Shown here one piece after another: positions 1 to 9,518 of a stretch of DNA of 38,505 nucleotides. Source of the stretch: CALEUX01 sp037439945 (lineage in GTDB: Bacteria > Bacteroidota > Bacteroidia > Bacteroidales > Marinilabiliaceae); the NCBI GenBank assembly GCA_037439945.1, contig JBBIVA010000015.1, positions 1 to 38,505 on the forward strand, written 5' to 3'. Every line of letters begins with the position of its first letter. Positions within the stretch are counted from its first letter, which is position 1. Both the position numbers and the translations under genes were made by a program. Below the pieces are notes generated by a model. It did no database searches, was not told the origin of the DNA, and saw only the letters and a program-made list of their open reading frames with translations.

Positions 1-153
1 TAATTATGGCTAAATACAATATGTGAATTGATTAACAATCCCTTTTAACAGCAAATAAAGTTCAGGGTAATTATAAAACCGATACAGGGGCAGTTTCGCT
101 AATGAATAAACCAATGCATGGGGGCGCAATTATATTTTGTCCCCAACAGGAAT

Positions 154-3100
154 TCAAAGTTTTACCCCCATAAAAATAACATCATCAACCTGTTCTAAAT
201 CATCTTTCCAATTATAAAAAGTATCCCTTATAATGCGGGATTGTTCTTTCATTGGTTTGTGGTGAATTTTCTCAAGAAGTTCTCTTACAGCAACGGTCAT
301 AAATTTTTTGCCTTTTATGCCACCAAACTGGTCAGTATAACCATCTGAGAAAAGATAAATTACATCATCAGGTTTTCCGTTGTATTCAATGTTTACAAAC
401 GGGTTTGAATCATCGATAATTGCATCACCAATACTCCGACGAACCCCTTTGTAAATCGTTAATTCATTATTAAGGAAAATATAAACAGGGCGGCGGGCCG
501 AGGCAACCCTAATTTTTTTTGTATCAAGTTCAACTTCAACAATGGAAATATCCATTCCATCCTGGGTAGTATCCTTACTATTTTTTTGAAGAAGAATTTT
601 TATTTCAAAATCGAGGCGGTTTAGAATATCAGCAGGAGAATTGATATCATCTCGTTTAACAATATCATTTAGCAGTGTGGTTCCAATCATTGACATGAAA
701 GCCCCTGGCACACCATGGCCTGTACAGTCGGCACAACAAAACCTGAATTTCCCTTTTGTTTCATGAAGCCAATAAAAATCACCGCTAACAATATCTCTAG
801 GAACAAAAAATATGAACGACTCCTTAAACTTTTTTTCCAGTGCCTCTATTGATGGTAATATTGATGACTGTATTTTTTTTGCATAATTGATACTATCAGT
901 AATATCGCGGTTTTTCCTTTCAATTTCAGCTTTTTGTTGCCTTAATACAATTGTTTGTGATGCAACCTCCCTTTGAAGTTGCTCTTTTTGGTAACGGAGT
1001 TTTTTCTCCCTCACATTTATTATTAAATAAATAGTATAAACAAGACCTGACAATATTAAGAGGTAAAACCATCCCTTTTTCCATATTGGGGATGCGATTT
1101 GAATCCTTAAATTTAACGGGTCGGTATTAACTATTCCATCAGCATTAAATGACCTGATTTTTAGAATCCAGTCTCCATCAGGCAGATAATCTCTTTCCCA
1201 CCATGTGGTTGGTAAGTCAATCCATTCACCATCTGATTGTTCTCCAAATTTTTCCAATTGATATTGGTACCTTACTCCTTTAGGATTTTTGAAACTAATA
1301 CCAATAAACTCAAACCAGAATTTGTACTTATTACTATATGGGTAAGGCAATTCTATCTTATTTCTGATACTTTGGGTTATACCGGATATTTTAATAACTG
1401 TAAAGTTAAGATTGGGGGCAATTTTATTTTCCATGTTTTTTTCAGGAAAATAATTAATTACTCCCTGGTTTGATGCGAACCATACATTTCCATCCTTATC
1501 CTCATGTGAACTGTAAAAGTCGGCGCCAAGATTTTCTTCAAATCCAAAGGTCTTAATTTTACCTGTTAATAAGTCAACGCAGCTTAAGCCCGGGAAATGG
1601 GTTACCCAAAGTTTGTTTGTTTTGTCGATAATAATGCTGTAACAGAAATTCTTGCCCAATCCTTCTGTTACAGTAATGTTCTCCAAAGTATCTTCCGAAT
1701 ATTTAAGTATACCTTTTCCGTGTGTAGCCAGCCATCTGTTTCCATTATTATCCTCGGCCATACCATAAACATCAACAGGAGTTTGGGATATTTTGTGTAC
1801 TTCAATCCTGGTATGGTCAATGCGACAAATACCACTGTTTTTTGGGCCAATCCAAATTTGTTTATTATTGTCGCGGTAAATAAAATTTATATTATTGTGT
1901 GGCAGGCCACTTTCGGTTGTTAAATGCAAAATTGCCCTTGTTTTTAAGTTAATTTCAAAGTATCCGCCCACTGTAGCCAAAAATATTGTCTCACCATCCC
2001 CAATTATCCCGCGTATTTTTTTCCCGGTTAAGCTTGGTGTGTAAAAATAGGGTTTTATCGTATTTGTATTTGTGTCTAAATAAAAGAGACCGTTATTACC
2101 CGTTGTTATCCAAATTTTTCCATCAGGCGACTCATAGAAACCAGTGATTTCATCCTTGGGAATACCCATTTCTTTATCGAAAAACTCGAAATTCGTAAAA
2201 CAGTATGGGTCTGTTTTAATAAATCCATTTTCAAGTCCTATTAATAAAAATTTGTCGGTTTTATATACTGAATGTGATTTGTTATCCTGAAATCCTATTG
2301 TATTAAGATTATAAAACACCATACTTTCATCAAGTAAAGCCGAAATTCCTCCACCATAGGTAGCAAACCAGTAATTACCTTCTCTGTCGCACAAGATATT
2401 TTTAATAAAATTATTTGACAGTCCATTAATTGTTGAAAAGGTGAAAGAGTCAGAAAAATCCTGTAAAAGAGGATCAAAAAACAGTTTAATTACGCCATTC
2501 CCCCAGGTGCCAATTAACAGGTGCCCTTCATCTTCCTCGTAAATGTCCTGAATGTTTTCATTCTGAATATTAAATGAAAGGCACAGCCTGTTGTCAATTA
2601 TTTGATTTGCCTTTGTATTGTCCATTGAATAACGAAAAAAGCCCTCGTCCTCAGTTCCAATCCAAAATTCTCCCTTTATCCCTTTTCTGGGAGTAATTGT
2701 GGTTATTATTGTTGGGGGGATTCCATCTAATTTTTCAACTCCAATAATTTCATCATTATTACCCAGGGTAACCTTCATTAAGCCTTCAGATGTCCCTAAA
2801 AGTATTGTGTTATCACTTAAGGGGTACACGGAGTAAAAAAGTTTATATCCTAATTTATTTGTATCAAAATAGGTTGTTATTTTATTGTTTTTCCCAATTT
2901 TTACAGGGCCGTTGTTTTGAACTACCCCCCAAATGTTTTCATTATTATCCTGGCAGAGGTGGCGTAAAGGACTGTTTGATTCCGGAATCCTCAACGGCTT
3001 GTTATCATGTGAAATTATGGTGATGTGTCCGTTATTATGACCTGCCCAGATATTGCCGTTTGATGCTAAAAACAGAGAAGTAATAAAATCATCGGCCAAA

Positions 3101-3456
3101 GAGTCACGTGTAGATAAAGTTTGAAATTTAATTCCATCATATTTAACGAGGCCTTCTCCGGTACCAATCCATAAAAACCCATCTGAACCCTGTTCAACAC
3201 AATAAACAAAATTTTGGGGCAAGCCCATGTTTGAATCATAATTTCTGAAACGGAATGATTGGCCATTTGTATTAAAACAAGAAACAATTAATAAAAACAG
3301 GATTATTAAGCATTTTAAGCTAAACAAATTTATTTTTAAATGGAATAAATCCTGATCCGGATTAACTGACGAACACTTATGAGCGAAATTATGTTCATAA
3401 ATGTTCATGCGTGAAGAGCATGAGTGTTTCAGAATATTATAATAGTAAAATGTCAT
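154..3456 (-). CDS. Membrane propeller sensor with C-terminal SpoIIE-type PP2C phosphatase
   Basis: This 1100-residue protein probably senses something in the periplasm and signals through a cytoplasmic Ser/Thr phosphatase. A hydrophobic signal or anchor segment lies at about residues 42-60. It is followed by many Reg_prop-like propeller repeats (for example FLWIGTGEGLVKYDG and GNYWFATYGGGISAL), a Y_Y_Y-like domain, a transmembrane helix at about 795-815, and a charged coiled coil at about 816-865. The C-terminal domain (about 870-1100) has the PP2C/SpoIIE metal motifs ADCTGHG (Asp910) and FSDGYTD (Asp1038). Its start overlaps the stop of the upstream gene in an ATGA, which implies translational coupling and supports this start, although the stretch before the hydrophobic segment is unusually long and polar. 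It is the last gene of a five-gene operon with T9SS-type genes. Propellers in this phylum usually end in a histidine kinase or HTCS regulator, so the phosphatase end is a variant. The phosphatase substrate, by family an anti-sigma-antagonist-type protein, is not in the window. Confidence 0.88.
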   Translation of the reverse strand: MTFYYYNILKHSCSSRMNIYEHNFAHKCSSVNPDQDLFHLKINLFSLKCLIILFLLIVSCFNTNGQSFRFRNYDSNMGLPQNFVYCVEQGSDGFLWIGTGEGLVKYDGIKFQTLSTRDSLADDFITSLFLASNGNIWAGHNNGHITIISHDNKPLRIPESNSPLRHLCQDNNENIWGVVQNNGPVKIGKNNKITTYFDTNKLGYKLFYSVYPLSDNTILLGTSEGLMKVTLGNNDEIIGVEKLDGIPPTIITTITPRKGIKGEFWIGTEDEGFFRYSMDNTKANQIIDNRLCLSFNIQNENIQDIYEEDEGHLLIGTWGNGVIKLFFDPLLQDFSDSFTFSTINGLSNNFIKNILCDREGNYWFATYGGGISALLDESMVFYNLNTIGFQDNKSHSVYKTDKFLLIGLENGFIKTDPYCFTNFEFFDKEMGIPKDEITGFYESPDGKIWITTGNNGLFYLDTNTNTIKPYFYTPSLTGKKIRGIIGDGETIFLATVGGYFEINLKTRAILHLTTESGLPHNNINFIYRDNNKQIWIGPKNSGICRIDHTRIEVHKISQTPVDVYGMAEDNNGNRWLATHGKGILKYSEDTLENITVTEGLGKNFCYSIIIDKTNKLWVTHFPGLSCVDLLTGKIKTFGFEENLGADFYSSHEDKDGNVWFASNQGVINYFPEKNMENKIAPNLNFTVIKISGITQSIRNKIELPYPYSNKYKFWFEFIGISFKNPKGVRYQYQLEKFGEQSDGEWIDLPTTWWERDYLPDGDWILKIRSFNADGIVNTDPLNLRIQIASPIWKKGWFYLLILSGLVYTIYLIINVREKKLRYQKEQLQREVASQTIVLRQQKAEIERKNRDITDSINYAKKIQSSILPSIEALEKKFKESFIFFVPRDIVSGDFYWLHETKGKFRFCCADCTGHGVPGAFMSMIGTTLLNDIVKRDDINSPADILNRLDFEIKILLQKNSKDTTQDGMDISIVEVELDTKKIRVASARRPVYIFLNNELTIYKGVRRSIGDAIIDDSNPFVNIEYNGKPDDVIYLFSDGYTDQFGGIKGKKFMTVAVRELLEKIHHKPMKEQSRIIRDTFYNWKDDLEQVDDVIFMGVKL

Positions 3457-4442
3457 CGTGTGGTTTGCTTTGGTTTAATGCCGATGCTGTATTTATATTT
3501 TGGAATGCCACCAATTGGAATACTGTAAAATGGCATTAGTTCTCCATATTGGTTCTCAAGATAAATAACCACATTGTTATTTCTTATATTGGCGCTTTTG
3601 TTTTTTATCATTTGAATATCCAGGGATGAGTTTATATCATCCCTACTTATTTGTGTTAGGCTTGTAGCCCAGTTATTATCATTTGAAATGGCCATACGTT
3701 CACCATTTTTTGATGGTGAAATTATTCTTATTATGCCATCGTTATCCCAATCGAAATTACTTTGTTTAATTGCTATAACTCTTTCATCAACATAGGGATA
3801 TATATGTGAAACTTCGTTAACATTATCGTGAAGCCGGAATTTATATTTATAATAAAATGCAAAGGCTCCTTCTATTGAACGGTTTTCATCCCTCCCGGTG
3901 CTTAAAAAAATCCGGTAAAGGTTCCCGTCATCCCCTGCAATTCCCTCTACCACAAATTTAAAGATATATCCACCATATTCACTAAGTAATTCACCCTCTG
4001 AAGGGTTAAACGGGCCAAAGGTGTAAAATTTCCCATCGTACCTGGGGTCCTCCCCAAAAGCACGCGATGCCAGCATTGTTCCACTTTTGTAGTTTCCATC
4101 CCGTTTAATGCGCCTTGCGTCTTCGTTGGAAAAAGCTCCCTTACCACCAAAAACGGAATATGCCATACGTGAGTTCCAGGGGCCCTTTTGTTCGTCAAAA
4201 TTTCCTCCGGTATCGGGGTCATAAACCCTAATAAATACAGGTTCTTGATGTGTTTCGGGTATTGAAAAGAATATTATTTGTGTAAAATCGTCATCTCCCC
4301 AGGCAGTGTCACCTTCTTTGCCGAATGTTACAAGGGCATAAATATTTTCATCAACAGCCGGAACAGGTTGCGCTTTTGATGCCACCACAGCAAAAAATGC
4401 AAAGCTTAATTTAAATAGAAAGCTTCTAAGTTGTAACAACAT
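3453..4442 (-). CDS. Exported protein of unknown function in the T9SS-type operon
   Basis: This protein of 329 residues is not recognised. The ATG at 4442 is preferred because it starts a clear signal peptide (MLLQLRSFLFKLSFAFFAVV, cleavage probably just before QPVP) and lies 13 nt after the upstream stop. The longer open frame to 4628 would overlap the upstream gene by 173 nt and bury the signal peptide. The mature part is rich in Asp, Gly and aromatic residues and looks like a beta-rich extracytoplasmic protein. It contains an acidic FDWDNDG segment resembling a Ca-binding loop. No catalytic motif, C-terminal sorting domain or membrane helix is visible. Its stop overlaps the start of the propeller phosphatase (ATGA), so the two are probably made in fixed ratio. 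It could be a surface or periplasmic accessory of the secreted type B protein; that is inferred from context only. Confidence 0.8.
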   Translation of the reverse strand: MLLQLRSFLFKLSFAFFAVVASKAQPVPAVDENIYALVTFGKEGDTAWGDDDFTQIIFFSIPETHQEPVFIRVYDPDTGGNFDEQKGPWNSRMAYSVFGGKGAFSNEDARRIKRDGNYKSGTMLASRAFGEDPRYDGKFYTFGPFNPSEGELLSEYGGYIFKFVVEGIAGDDGNLYRIFLSTGRDENRSIEGAFAFYYKYKFRLHDNVNEVSHIYPYVDERVIAIKQSNFDWDNDGIIRIISPSKNGERMAISNDNNWATSLTQISRDDINSSLDIQMIKNKSANIRNNNVVIYLENQYGELMPFYSIPIGGIPKYKYSIGIKPKQTTR

Positions 4443-4455
4443 GGGAATGAAATTT

Positions 4456-5871
4456 TTATTCAACAATAATGGTTCGGTATGAACATAGTTTCTGGTTTTG
4501 TCCCCAATAAGCTTCACATTGAATTTGGCACTTTCCCTTTTTTCGGAATATATGGGAAATTGTTTCACCAATCTGTTCTTCTTTGTCTCCAATTTTCCAA
4601 AAGTATTGTACATTTTCTGCATCATCAAAGCCTGTGAGGTTTGCTTTTAATACCAATTCCTGGTTTAATTTTATTTTTTCAGGTGCAGTGAAATAAACTT
4701 GCCGAGGTTTTTCCAAATTTAGTTCGTATGCGGCAACATTATATTGTTGTTCGCCCGAAATGGCATCAATTACATTCAGGTTTACCTTGTAAAAACCCGG
4801 TCCTGGCAAGCAATGGTCAATTTCCAGCCCTTCGGCATTATGGCCGTCACTAAATTCCCATTTGTATTTAAGTGATGGAGTTTCCAGGGCTTCAGCTGTT
4901 TCCTCAAAGAAGGTAAAACAATAATTTTCTTCTACTACTTCTTCTGCGTTTTCGCAGAATTCAATTTTGTAATTGAAGTGATAGATATTGTCTGAACCAT
5001 CGCGGTTTGAAGCAAAGTAGCCCGATGTTTCGTTGGGAAAGATGTAGCAACTGAAATCGTCATAAACTGAATTAATAGGTGCTTCCAAACGAACGGGGGT
5101 TGTCCATTCGTTATTTAGTTGTGTGGAATAAAAAATATCAAGTCCGCCTAATCCCTCATGCCCATCGGTAGCAAAATACAGTTTTCCGGAAGCATGGTAA
5201 TATGGGAAAAGTTCCCTTCCATTTGTGTTAATGTTTGTACCAATATTTATTGGTTCGCCCCATCCTCCCGAGGTTTTTTTACTCATATATATGTCAGTTT
5301 TGCCTTTACCTGAGTTAATATCTGAAACAAAAAACAACATATTACCATCGGGTGAAAGTGATGGCTGTGCAAATGAAAATTCCGATTTGTCGGAAAAGGT
5401 TAAGGGTATTAAAGGTTCCCATTGTTTTCCCGGCGTAAGGGTTGATGAGTACAGGCCAAGCGGAATTTTATTTTTGGCCGACTTTGCCACCCGTATTGAT
5501 TGTATTTTGTTTTGGGTAATAATAAGGTTTTGACCGTTTTGGGAGATTGTTGCTGGTCCGGCCTGAAGAATAATATTTTGGCCGGGATTGAATAGGGTTA
5601 CTTTTGATGTTTTACCTTCTTTAAGTATTTTGGTTTTGTATATATTGTATAAATGCTGGTTTTCGTTATTAAAATAATTTACTAAAATTGATTTTTTCCT
5701 GTTTGTGACAAAATATAAAACTGAATCATGCACAAAGGGTGCAAATTCACTCTCAGGGGTATTTATCCGAAGTTTTACAATATCTATTTTTTGACTGTAT
5801 GATGTTACAACAGGCCAAAAGAATATAATTACCAGGAGAATATTAAGTCTAATTACCATTTTCGATTTCAT
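4456..5871 (-). CDS. PD40 beta-propeller and PKD-domain exported protein (PorE-like without OmpA)
   Basis: A 471-residue exported protein with an N-terminal signal sequence (hydrophobic IRLNILLVIIFFWPVV). Residues of about 30-300 contain PD40/WD40-like repeats such as AQPSLSPDGNMLFFVSD, GRELFPYYHASGKLYFATD and GLGGLDIFYSTQ, as found in PorE/SprE-neighbourhood and TolB-like proteins. The rest appears to be two PKD/Ig-like modules (YKWEFSDGHNAEG; VQYFWKIGDKEEQIGETISH). T9SS proteins of this type usually finish with an OmpA-like peptidoglycan-binding domain, and none is present here. It lies 12 nt downstream of the PorP/SprF-like gene and 13 nt upstream of the unknown exported protein. It probably acts in the periplasm or at the outer membrane with the PorP-like partner. 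That role is inferred from the T9SS context. Confidence 0.85.
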   Translation of the reverse strand: MKSKMVIRLNILLVIIFFWPVVTSYSQKIDIVKLRINTPESEFAPFVHDSVLYFVTNRKKSILVNYFNNENQHLYNIYKTKILKEGKTSKVTLFNPGQNIILQAGPATISQNGQNLIITQNKIQSIRVAKSAKNKIPLGLYSSTLTPGKQWEPLIPLTFSDKSEFSFAQPSLSPDGNMLFFVSDINSGKGKTDIYMSKKTSGGWGEPINIGTNINTNGRELFPYYHASGKLYFATDGHEGLGGLDIFYSTQLNNEWTTPVRLEAPINSVYDDFSCYIFPNETSGYFASNRDGSDNIYHFNYKIEFCENAEEVVEENYCFTFFEETAEALETPSLKYKWEFSDGHNAEGLEIDHCLPGPGFYKVNLNVIDAISGEQQYNVAAYELNLEKPRQVYFTAPEKIKLNQELVLKANLTGFDDAENVQYFWKIGDKEEQIGETISHIFRKKGKCQIQCEAYWGQNQKLCSYRTIIVE

Positions 5872-5883
5872 TAAGATTATGGT

Positions 5884-6792
5884 TTAAAAAAACTTGGGAC
5901 TTGTTGTCATGAACCTGTATCCAAAGTCAAATTGCAGTGTTACTTCATGATTTCCATTATTAAAAGTTCCAAGGTCACCTGACGGATAATCATAACTATA
6001 AGCAAAACGAAGTTGGGGTGTTATCTGCCAGCCAATCATGGCAATTGTTTCTTTATTATTTCTATATGTTAACCCTGCCCATAATAAATCATAAATTATT
6101 GCCGAAACTGAAAAATCGATTATTGAATATTCATCAGGGTTGAGCCTGTACAAGAAAGATGGCTGTATTTTTAAATAGGAGTTGGCGCTAAAAAGATATC
6201 CACCAGTAAAAATATAATCAGTTTTTAAAGGCTCAAAAAAACTGGATTCAGAATCAATTGGGTTATTATAAAGAAAGTCAGCAATAGAAAATCCAGCAAA
6301 GAATTTTTGACCATACCAGGCAACACCAAACCCGATTTGGGGATCGGCACCGGTTTCATTTTCTCCAAAAGCAGGGTCGTTTGGATTAGAAATAGTAACC
6401 TCGCTCCACATTGATTTTGTTGAAATTACACCGCCGTTAATGCTAAAAGCCAGTTTGTTGCCCCAATCAGAAATTCTGTAGGTGTAAGCAAAAGAAACCC
6501 CTGTATTTTGTGTTATTGCAAATTCTTCATTGAACATGGTTAAACCCAATGCCATGTTATCAGCTTTTAAGGGTGCATGGGCCGAAAAAAACTGGGCATT
6601 TGGAGAGTTTGGCACTGATGTCCATTGCTTTCTGTATGATCCCATAAGGGAGAGGGTTTCACGGGATCCGGCAAAAGCAGAGTTTATGGTATATCGATTG
6701 TGAACATACTGGCTCATTAAAAGTCTTTTTTGCGAAAAAACATTTAAAGGTAAAACCATTATTAACACTAAAAAAAATATCAATTGCTTCAT
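5884..6792 (-). CDS. PorP/SprF-family type IX secretion outer-membrane protein
   Basis: This 302-residue protein has a signal peptide (MKQLIFFLVLIMVLPLNVFS) and the PorP/SprF family pattern near the mature start: YVHNRYTINSAFAGSRETLS followed by SYRKQWTSVPNSP. The rest is amphipathic beta strands ending in an aromatic-rich terminus, typical of an outer-membrane beta barrel. PorP/SprF proteins bind or help export T9SS type B substrates, as SprF does for the adhesin SprB, and the family often sits directly downstream of its substrate gene. Here it starts 10 nt after the stop of a type B CTD protein. It is a dedicated accessory rather than the core PorP of the secretion machine, whose other genes (porK, porL, porM, porN) are absent from the window. 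Confidence 0.92.
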   Translation of the reverse strand: MKQLIFFLVLIMVLPLNVFSQKRLLMSQYVHNRYTINSAFAGSRETLSLMGSYRKQWTSVPNSPNAQFFSAHAPLKADNMALGLTMFNEEFAITQNTGVSFAYTYRISDWGNKLAFSINGGVISTKSMWSEVTISNPNDPAFGENETGADPQIGFGVAWYGQKFFAGFSIADFLYNNPIDSESSFFEPLKTDYIFTGGYLFSANSYLKIQPSFLYRLNPDEYSIIDFSVSAIIYDLLWAGLTYRNNKETIAMIGWQITPQLRFAYSYDYPSGDLGTFNNGNHEVTLQFDFGYRFMTTSPKFF

Positions 6793-6802
6793 GCTGTTTT
6801 TA

Positions 6803-8968
6803 TTATCTGGTTGATCGCTTAATTACCAGAAAATCTTTTATTGAATCTATCCCTGGCGCTGAAAAAATGAAATAGTAATATCCATCGGCAACGGGTGTTC
6901 CATCCATGCCTAACCCTGTCCACTGATTGGTGTAATTTTTCTTTTTATAAACTATTTCACCAGCCTGGTTAAATATTATTAATTCATTGTTTTTAATTGT
7001 ATTTGCACCAAGTATTTCAAAGTAATCGTTGATTCCATCCCCATTGGGAGAAAACCCTGTAACATGTTTTAGGCCGGTAACTGAAATATCTACATCATCA
7101 GAAACACTGGCACAGGTTCCATTGGTTACTGTCCACCTGAAGGTTGATTTTCCTGTTTTCAATCCTGTTATTTCTGATGAATGATTGTTTATTGATTTGA
7201 TTGTTCCTGTTCCGGAGATTATACTCCATGTTCCAATTCCATAAGTTGGGTTTGCTGCCTGCATTAATGTTTCATATTCCAAATAAAGTGTTTGGTCAGG
7301 CCCTGCGTTTGCTGGTTCAGGTGATTGCCATAATGAGATTACTGTTTCGTCCCAACCCGAACAAAGCCCGTTGGTTTCAGTCCACCTAAGGGTATAGGTA
7401 CCATAACCGTTGGTATATGATGATCCAGGTTTTGTAGTATCTTCGAAAGTCCCCGATCCCGACCATTGTCCTGTTCCAATTGATGGAATTGCTGAAAGAG
7501 TTACTTGTGTCCCACAATTCTGAATATCGGTACCTGCATTGGGAGTTGGCTTTTTGTCAACTGTTATTGTGAAATTTTGAGTTGTATAATCATTAAAACA
7601 ACCATACGAGTCGGTAATCCTTGTTATTTGATAATTTGCTGTTTCTGAAGGTGTTAATGATATTACTGCAGGTGAAGTAGTTAAGTTAATGTTAAACGGA
7701 GATGATGCTAATAAATAAGATATATTCCATGGGGAACTACCTGTTAAGTTAAGATTAACCTGAGCCGCACTTCCTTCACAAATCTGAGGTGTAGCATTAT
7801 TTATTGAAAGTGTAGGTTTTTCGACAAACCTTATGTTAACCTGATTCTGTGAAATACAACCTTCATTATTTATTGTCCAGGTAAATGATTGTAACCCGAA
7901 ATTAGTAACTGTTGCCAGGGTAACAGGGCTTGAAATTGCTGCGTATTGCGTACCTGCCGGACCGCTCCAAATACCGGACCCTGTTCCTGCCAGTGCTTGC
8001 ATTGTATAGGTGAGCCCACAGGCAACGCCATCGGGCCCGGCATTAACTGTTTGTTTTAAGTTAAAAACCTTTGCATTTCCTGTCATTTGGTTAGAAGCAG
8101 CAATACAACCGTTATTATCAGTTATTCTTGTTAATGCGTAGGTAGTTTCGCCGTTTACTGACTGTTGCCAATTATGATTATTGCTTGAAATGTTGTTAAT
8201 GTCCCAGTTCAAATTACCATCAGTATATTTAATATCCCAGGGACCATTTCCGGTAAGTGTAACACCTAATGTAGCATTACCGGTTTCACAGATTTTTGAG
8301 GTTGTTGAGATGGTACCTGTTGGGGAACCCTTAAGAGTTACAATTACCTGGTCAGATGCCTGGCATGCACCATTGGTTTGTATAAAATTAATTGGAAAAT
8401 TGCCTTGTATGGAAGATGTAAATATGGTTGTTGGATTGGTTATATTCATAAAATTTCCGGTAGCTGACTGCCAGTAATAATTTGAACTTTGCGGGCCTGG
8501 AGTTGCAGCAAGTGGAATTGAGTAGCCGCAGGAATTTGCATCGTTGCCGGCATTTGGGGTAGGCATTACATATGATGTTACTAATGCTTCCCCTGAAACA
8601 TTTGTACTCCAGCCACCTGGATTGCTCCTTGCTTCACTTAACTTTATTCTGATTTGATCTACCCTGGGTGTATAAACATTAAATGAAAATGCTAAAGTTC
8701 CTGTGTATATCCCATCGGATACCGGTGTAAAATTGCTTACCTGTATTATCTCTGCAATTTTTACATTGGTAAGGTTGTTCCATATCTGGATTTTTGCATC
8801 AAAAGGTGCGTTACCGGTGAACTTTATTTTTATTTCAATAATCTCGTTTTCGCAAATTTCCTTGTTTGGAGTTAACAATTCGGCAAGATATTGACCATTG
8901 GAATTATATGTTAACAACAGATTTGTAAATATTACTAAAACCAAGGATTTTAAAATCCGCATTTTCAT
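6803..8968 (-). CDS. Large secreted protein with T9SS type B (gliding-motility-associated) sorting domain
   Basis: A 721-residue exported protein. After an N-terminal signal peptide come several Ig/PKD-like repeats built from a recurring cassette: GNAPFD or GSSPWN type strands, a TRITD(N/S)xGC segment, and NAG(P/T)D linkers. These occur repeatedly across residues of about 25-630, each with paired cysteines. Residues 635-721 form a type B C-terminal domain: GFSPNGDGINDYFEI at its start, then IFNQAGEIVY, W.G and a DGYYYFIFSA strand. Proteins with this CTD are secreted by T9SS through a SprF-like partner, encoded immediately downstream. The architecture fits a surface adhesin or polymer-binding protein; ligand unknown. 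It is the first gene of the operon, with a 550-bp gene-free region upstream. An alternative start two codons in (MRILKSLV) is possible. Confidence 0.93.
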   Translation of the reverse strand: MKMRILKSLVLVIFTNLLLTYNSNGQYLAELLTPNKEICENEIIEIKIKFTGNAPFDAKIQIWNNLTNVKIAEIIQVSNFTPVSDGIYTGTLAFSFNVYTPRVDQIRIKLSEARSNPGGWSTNVSGEALVTSYVMPTPNAGNDANSCGYSIPLAATPGPQSSNYYWQSATGNFMNITNPTTIFTSSIQGNFPINFIQTNGACQASDQVIVTLKGSPTGTISTTSKICETGNATLGVTLTGNGPWDIKYTDGNLNWDINNISSNNHNWQQSVNGETTYALTRITDNNGCIAASNQMTGNAKVFNLKQTVNAGPDGVACGLTYTMQALAGTGSGIWSGPAGTQYAAISSPVTLATVTNFGLQSFTWTINNEGCISQNQVNIRFVEKPTLSINNATPQICEGSAAQVNLNLTGSSPWNISYLLASSPFNINLTTSPAVISLTPSETANYQITRITDSYGCFNDYTTQNFTITVDKKPTPNAGTDIQNCGTQVTLSAIPSIGTGQWSGSGTFEDTTKPGSSYTNGYGTYTLRWTETNGLCSGWDETVISLWQSPEPANAGPDQTLYLEYETLMQAANPTYGIGTWSIISGTGTIKSINNHSSEITGLKTGKSTFRWTVTNGTCASVSDDVDISVTGLKHVTGFSPNGDGINDYFEILGANTIKNNELIIFNQAGEIVYKKKNYTNQWTGLGMDGTPVADGYYYFIFSAPGIDSIKDFLVIKRSTR

Positions 8969-9518
8969 TTCAATTTTTTTATATTAATTAGTAACACCAT
9001 GCATTAATATTTGAAAACTATTTTCAAAATATTGCGGGATTTATCTTTTGTTTTTAATCATACAACTTATAAATTCAATTGAACCTAATTGATTTATACT
9101 ACAATAGCATAAAAAAGGTTTGAATTAATTTAATTTTACCAAAAAAGAACTAAAATTCCTTAAATGGTTTTGCTTTAATTTTTTATCCCATAAAATGTTA
9201 TATGTAAAGAGTAAAAAAATACATTTCATGCAAATTACAGAAAAACAGGCGGTTAATAATTGTGGTTATTAAAAGAAAAGAATAAATTTTTATATTTAAA
9301 TTCCTCCGTATAAAAGCCTTTAAAGGTTTTGTTAATTAACATAATTAAATATTAAACAGAGTAACAAATATAAATACAAACATATCAAGTTTTGTAATTA
9401 ATTGTATTTTATTTGATTGCCAATGAAGTGAATTAATAAACAAAAAACTAACCTTTGTCAAAAAAAGTATTTCTAACCTGAGGGATATTAAATTTATTAG
9501 TGCAGAATGCGCCATTAA
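8969..9518. other. Gene-free AT-rich intergenic region
   Basis: This 550-bp stretch between the thioredoxin-like gene and the T9SS-type operon is very AT-rich and has no credible coding frame on either strand. It should hold the promoter for the minus-strand operon starting at 8968. I see isolated minus-strand TAnnTTTG boxes (the plus-strand complements CAAATATA at 9365-9372 and CAAACATA at 9377-9384). Neither has a TTTG box at the expected 18-21 nt spacing, and both lie about 400 bp from the start codon, so I do not call a promoter. No strong hairpin or repeat array was seen. Confidence 0.6.

Noticed and set aside
4443..4628. Upstream extension of the unknown exported protein to 4628
   Set aside because: It overlaps the end of the PD40 gene and would bury a good signal peptide 62 residues inside the protein; ATG 4442 fits both spacing and signal.
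9365..9384. Two TAnnTTTG-like boxes on the minus strand as promoter of the T9SS-type operon
   Set aside because: Neither has a TTTG at 18-21 nt and both lie about 400 bp upstream of the start codon.
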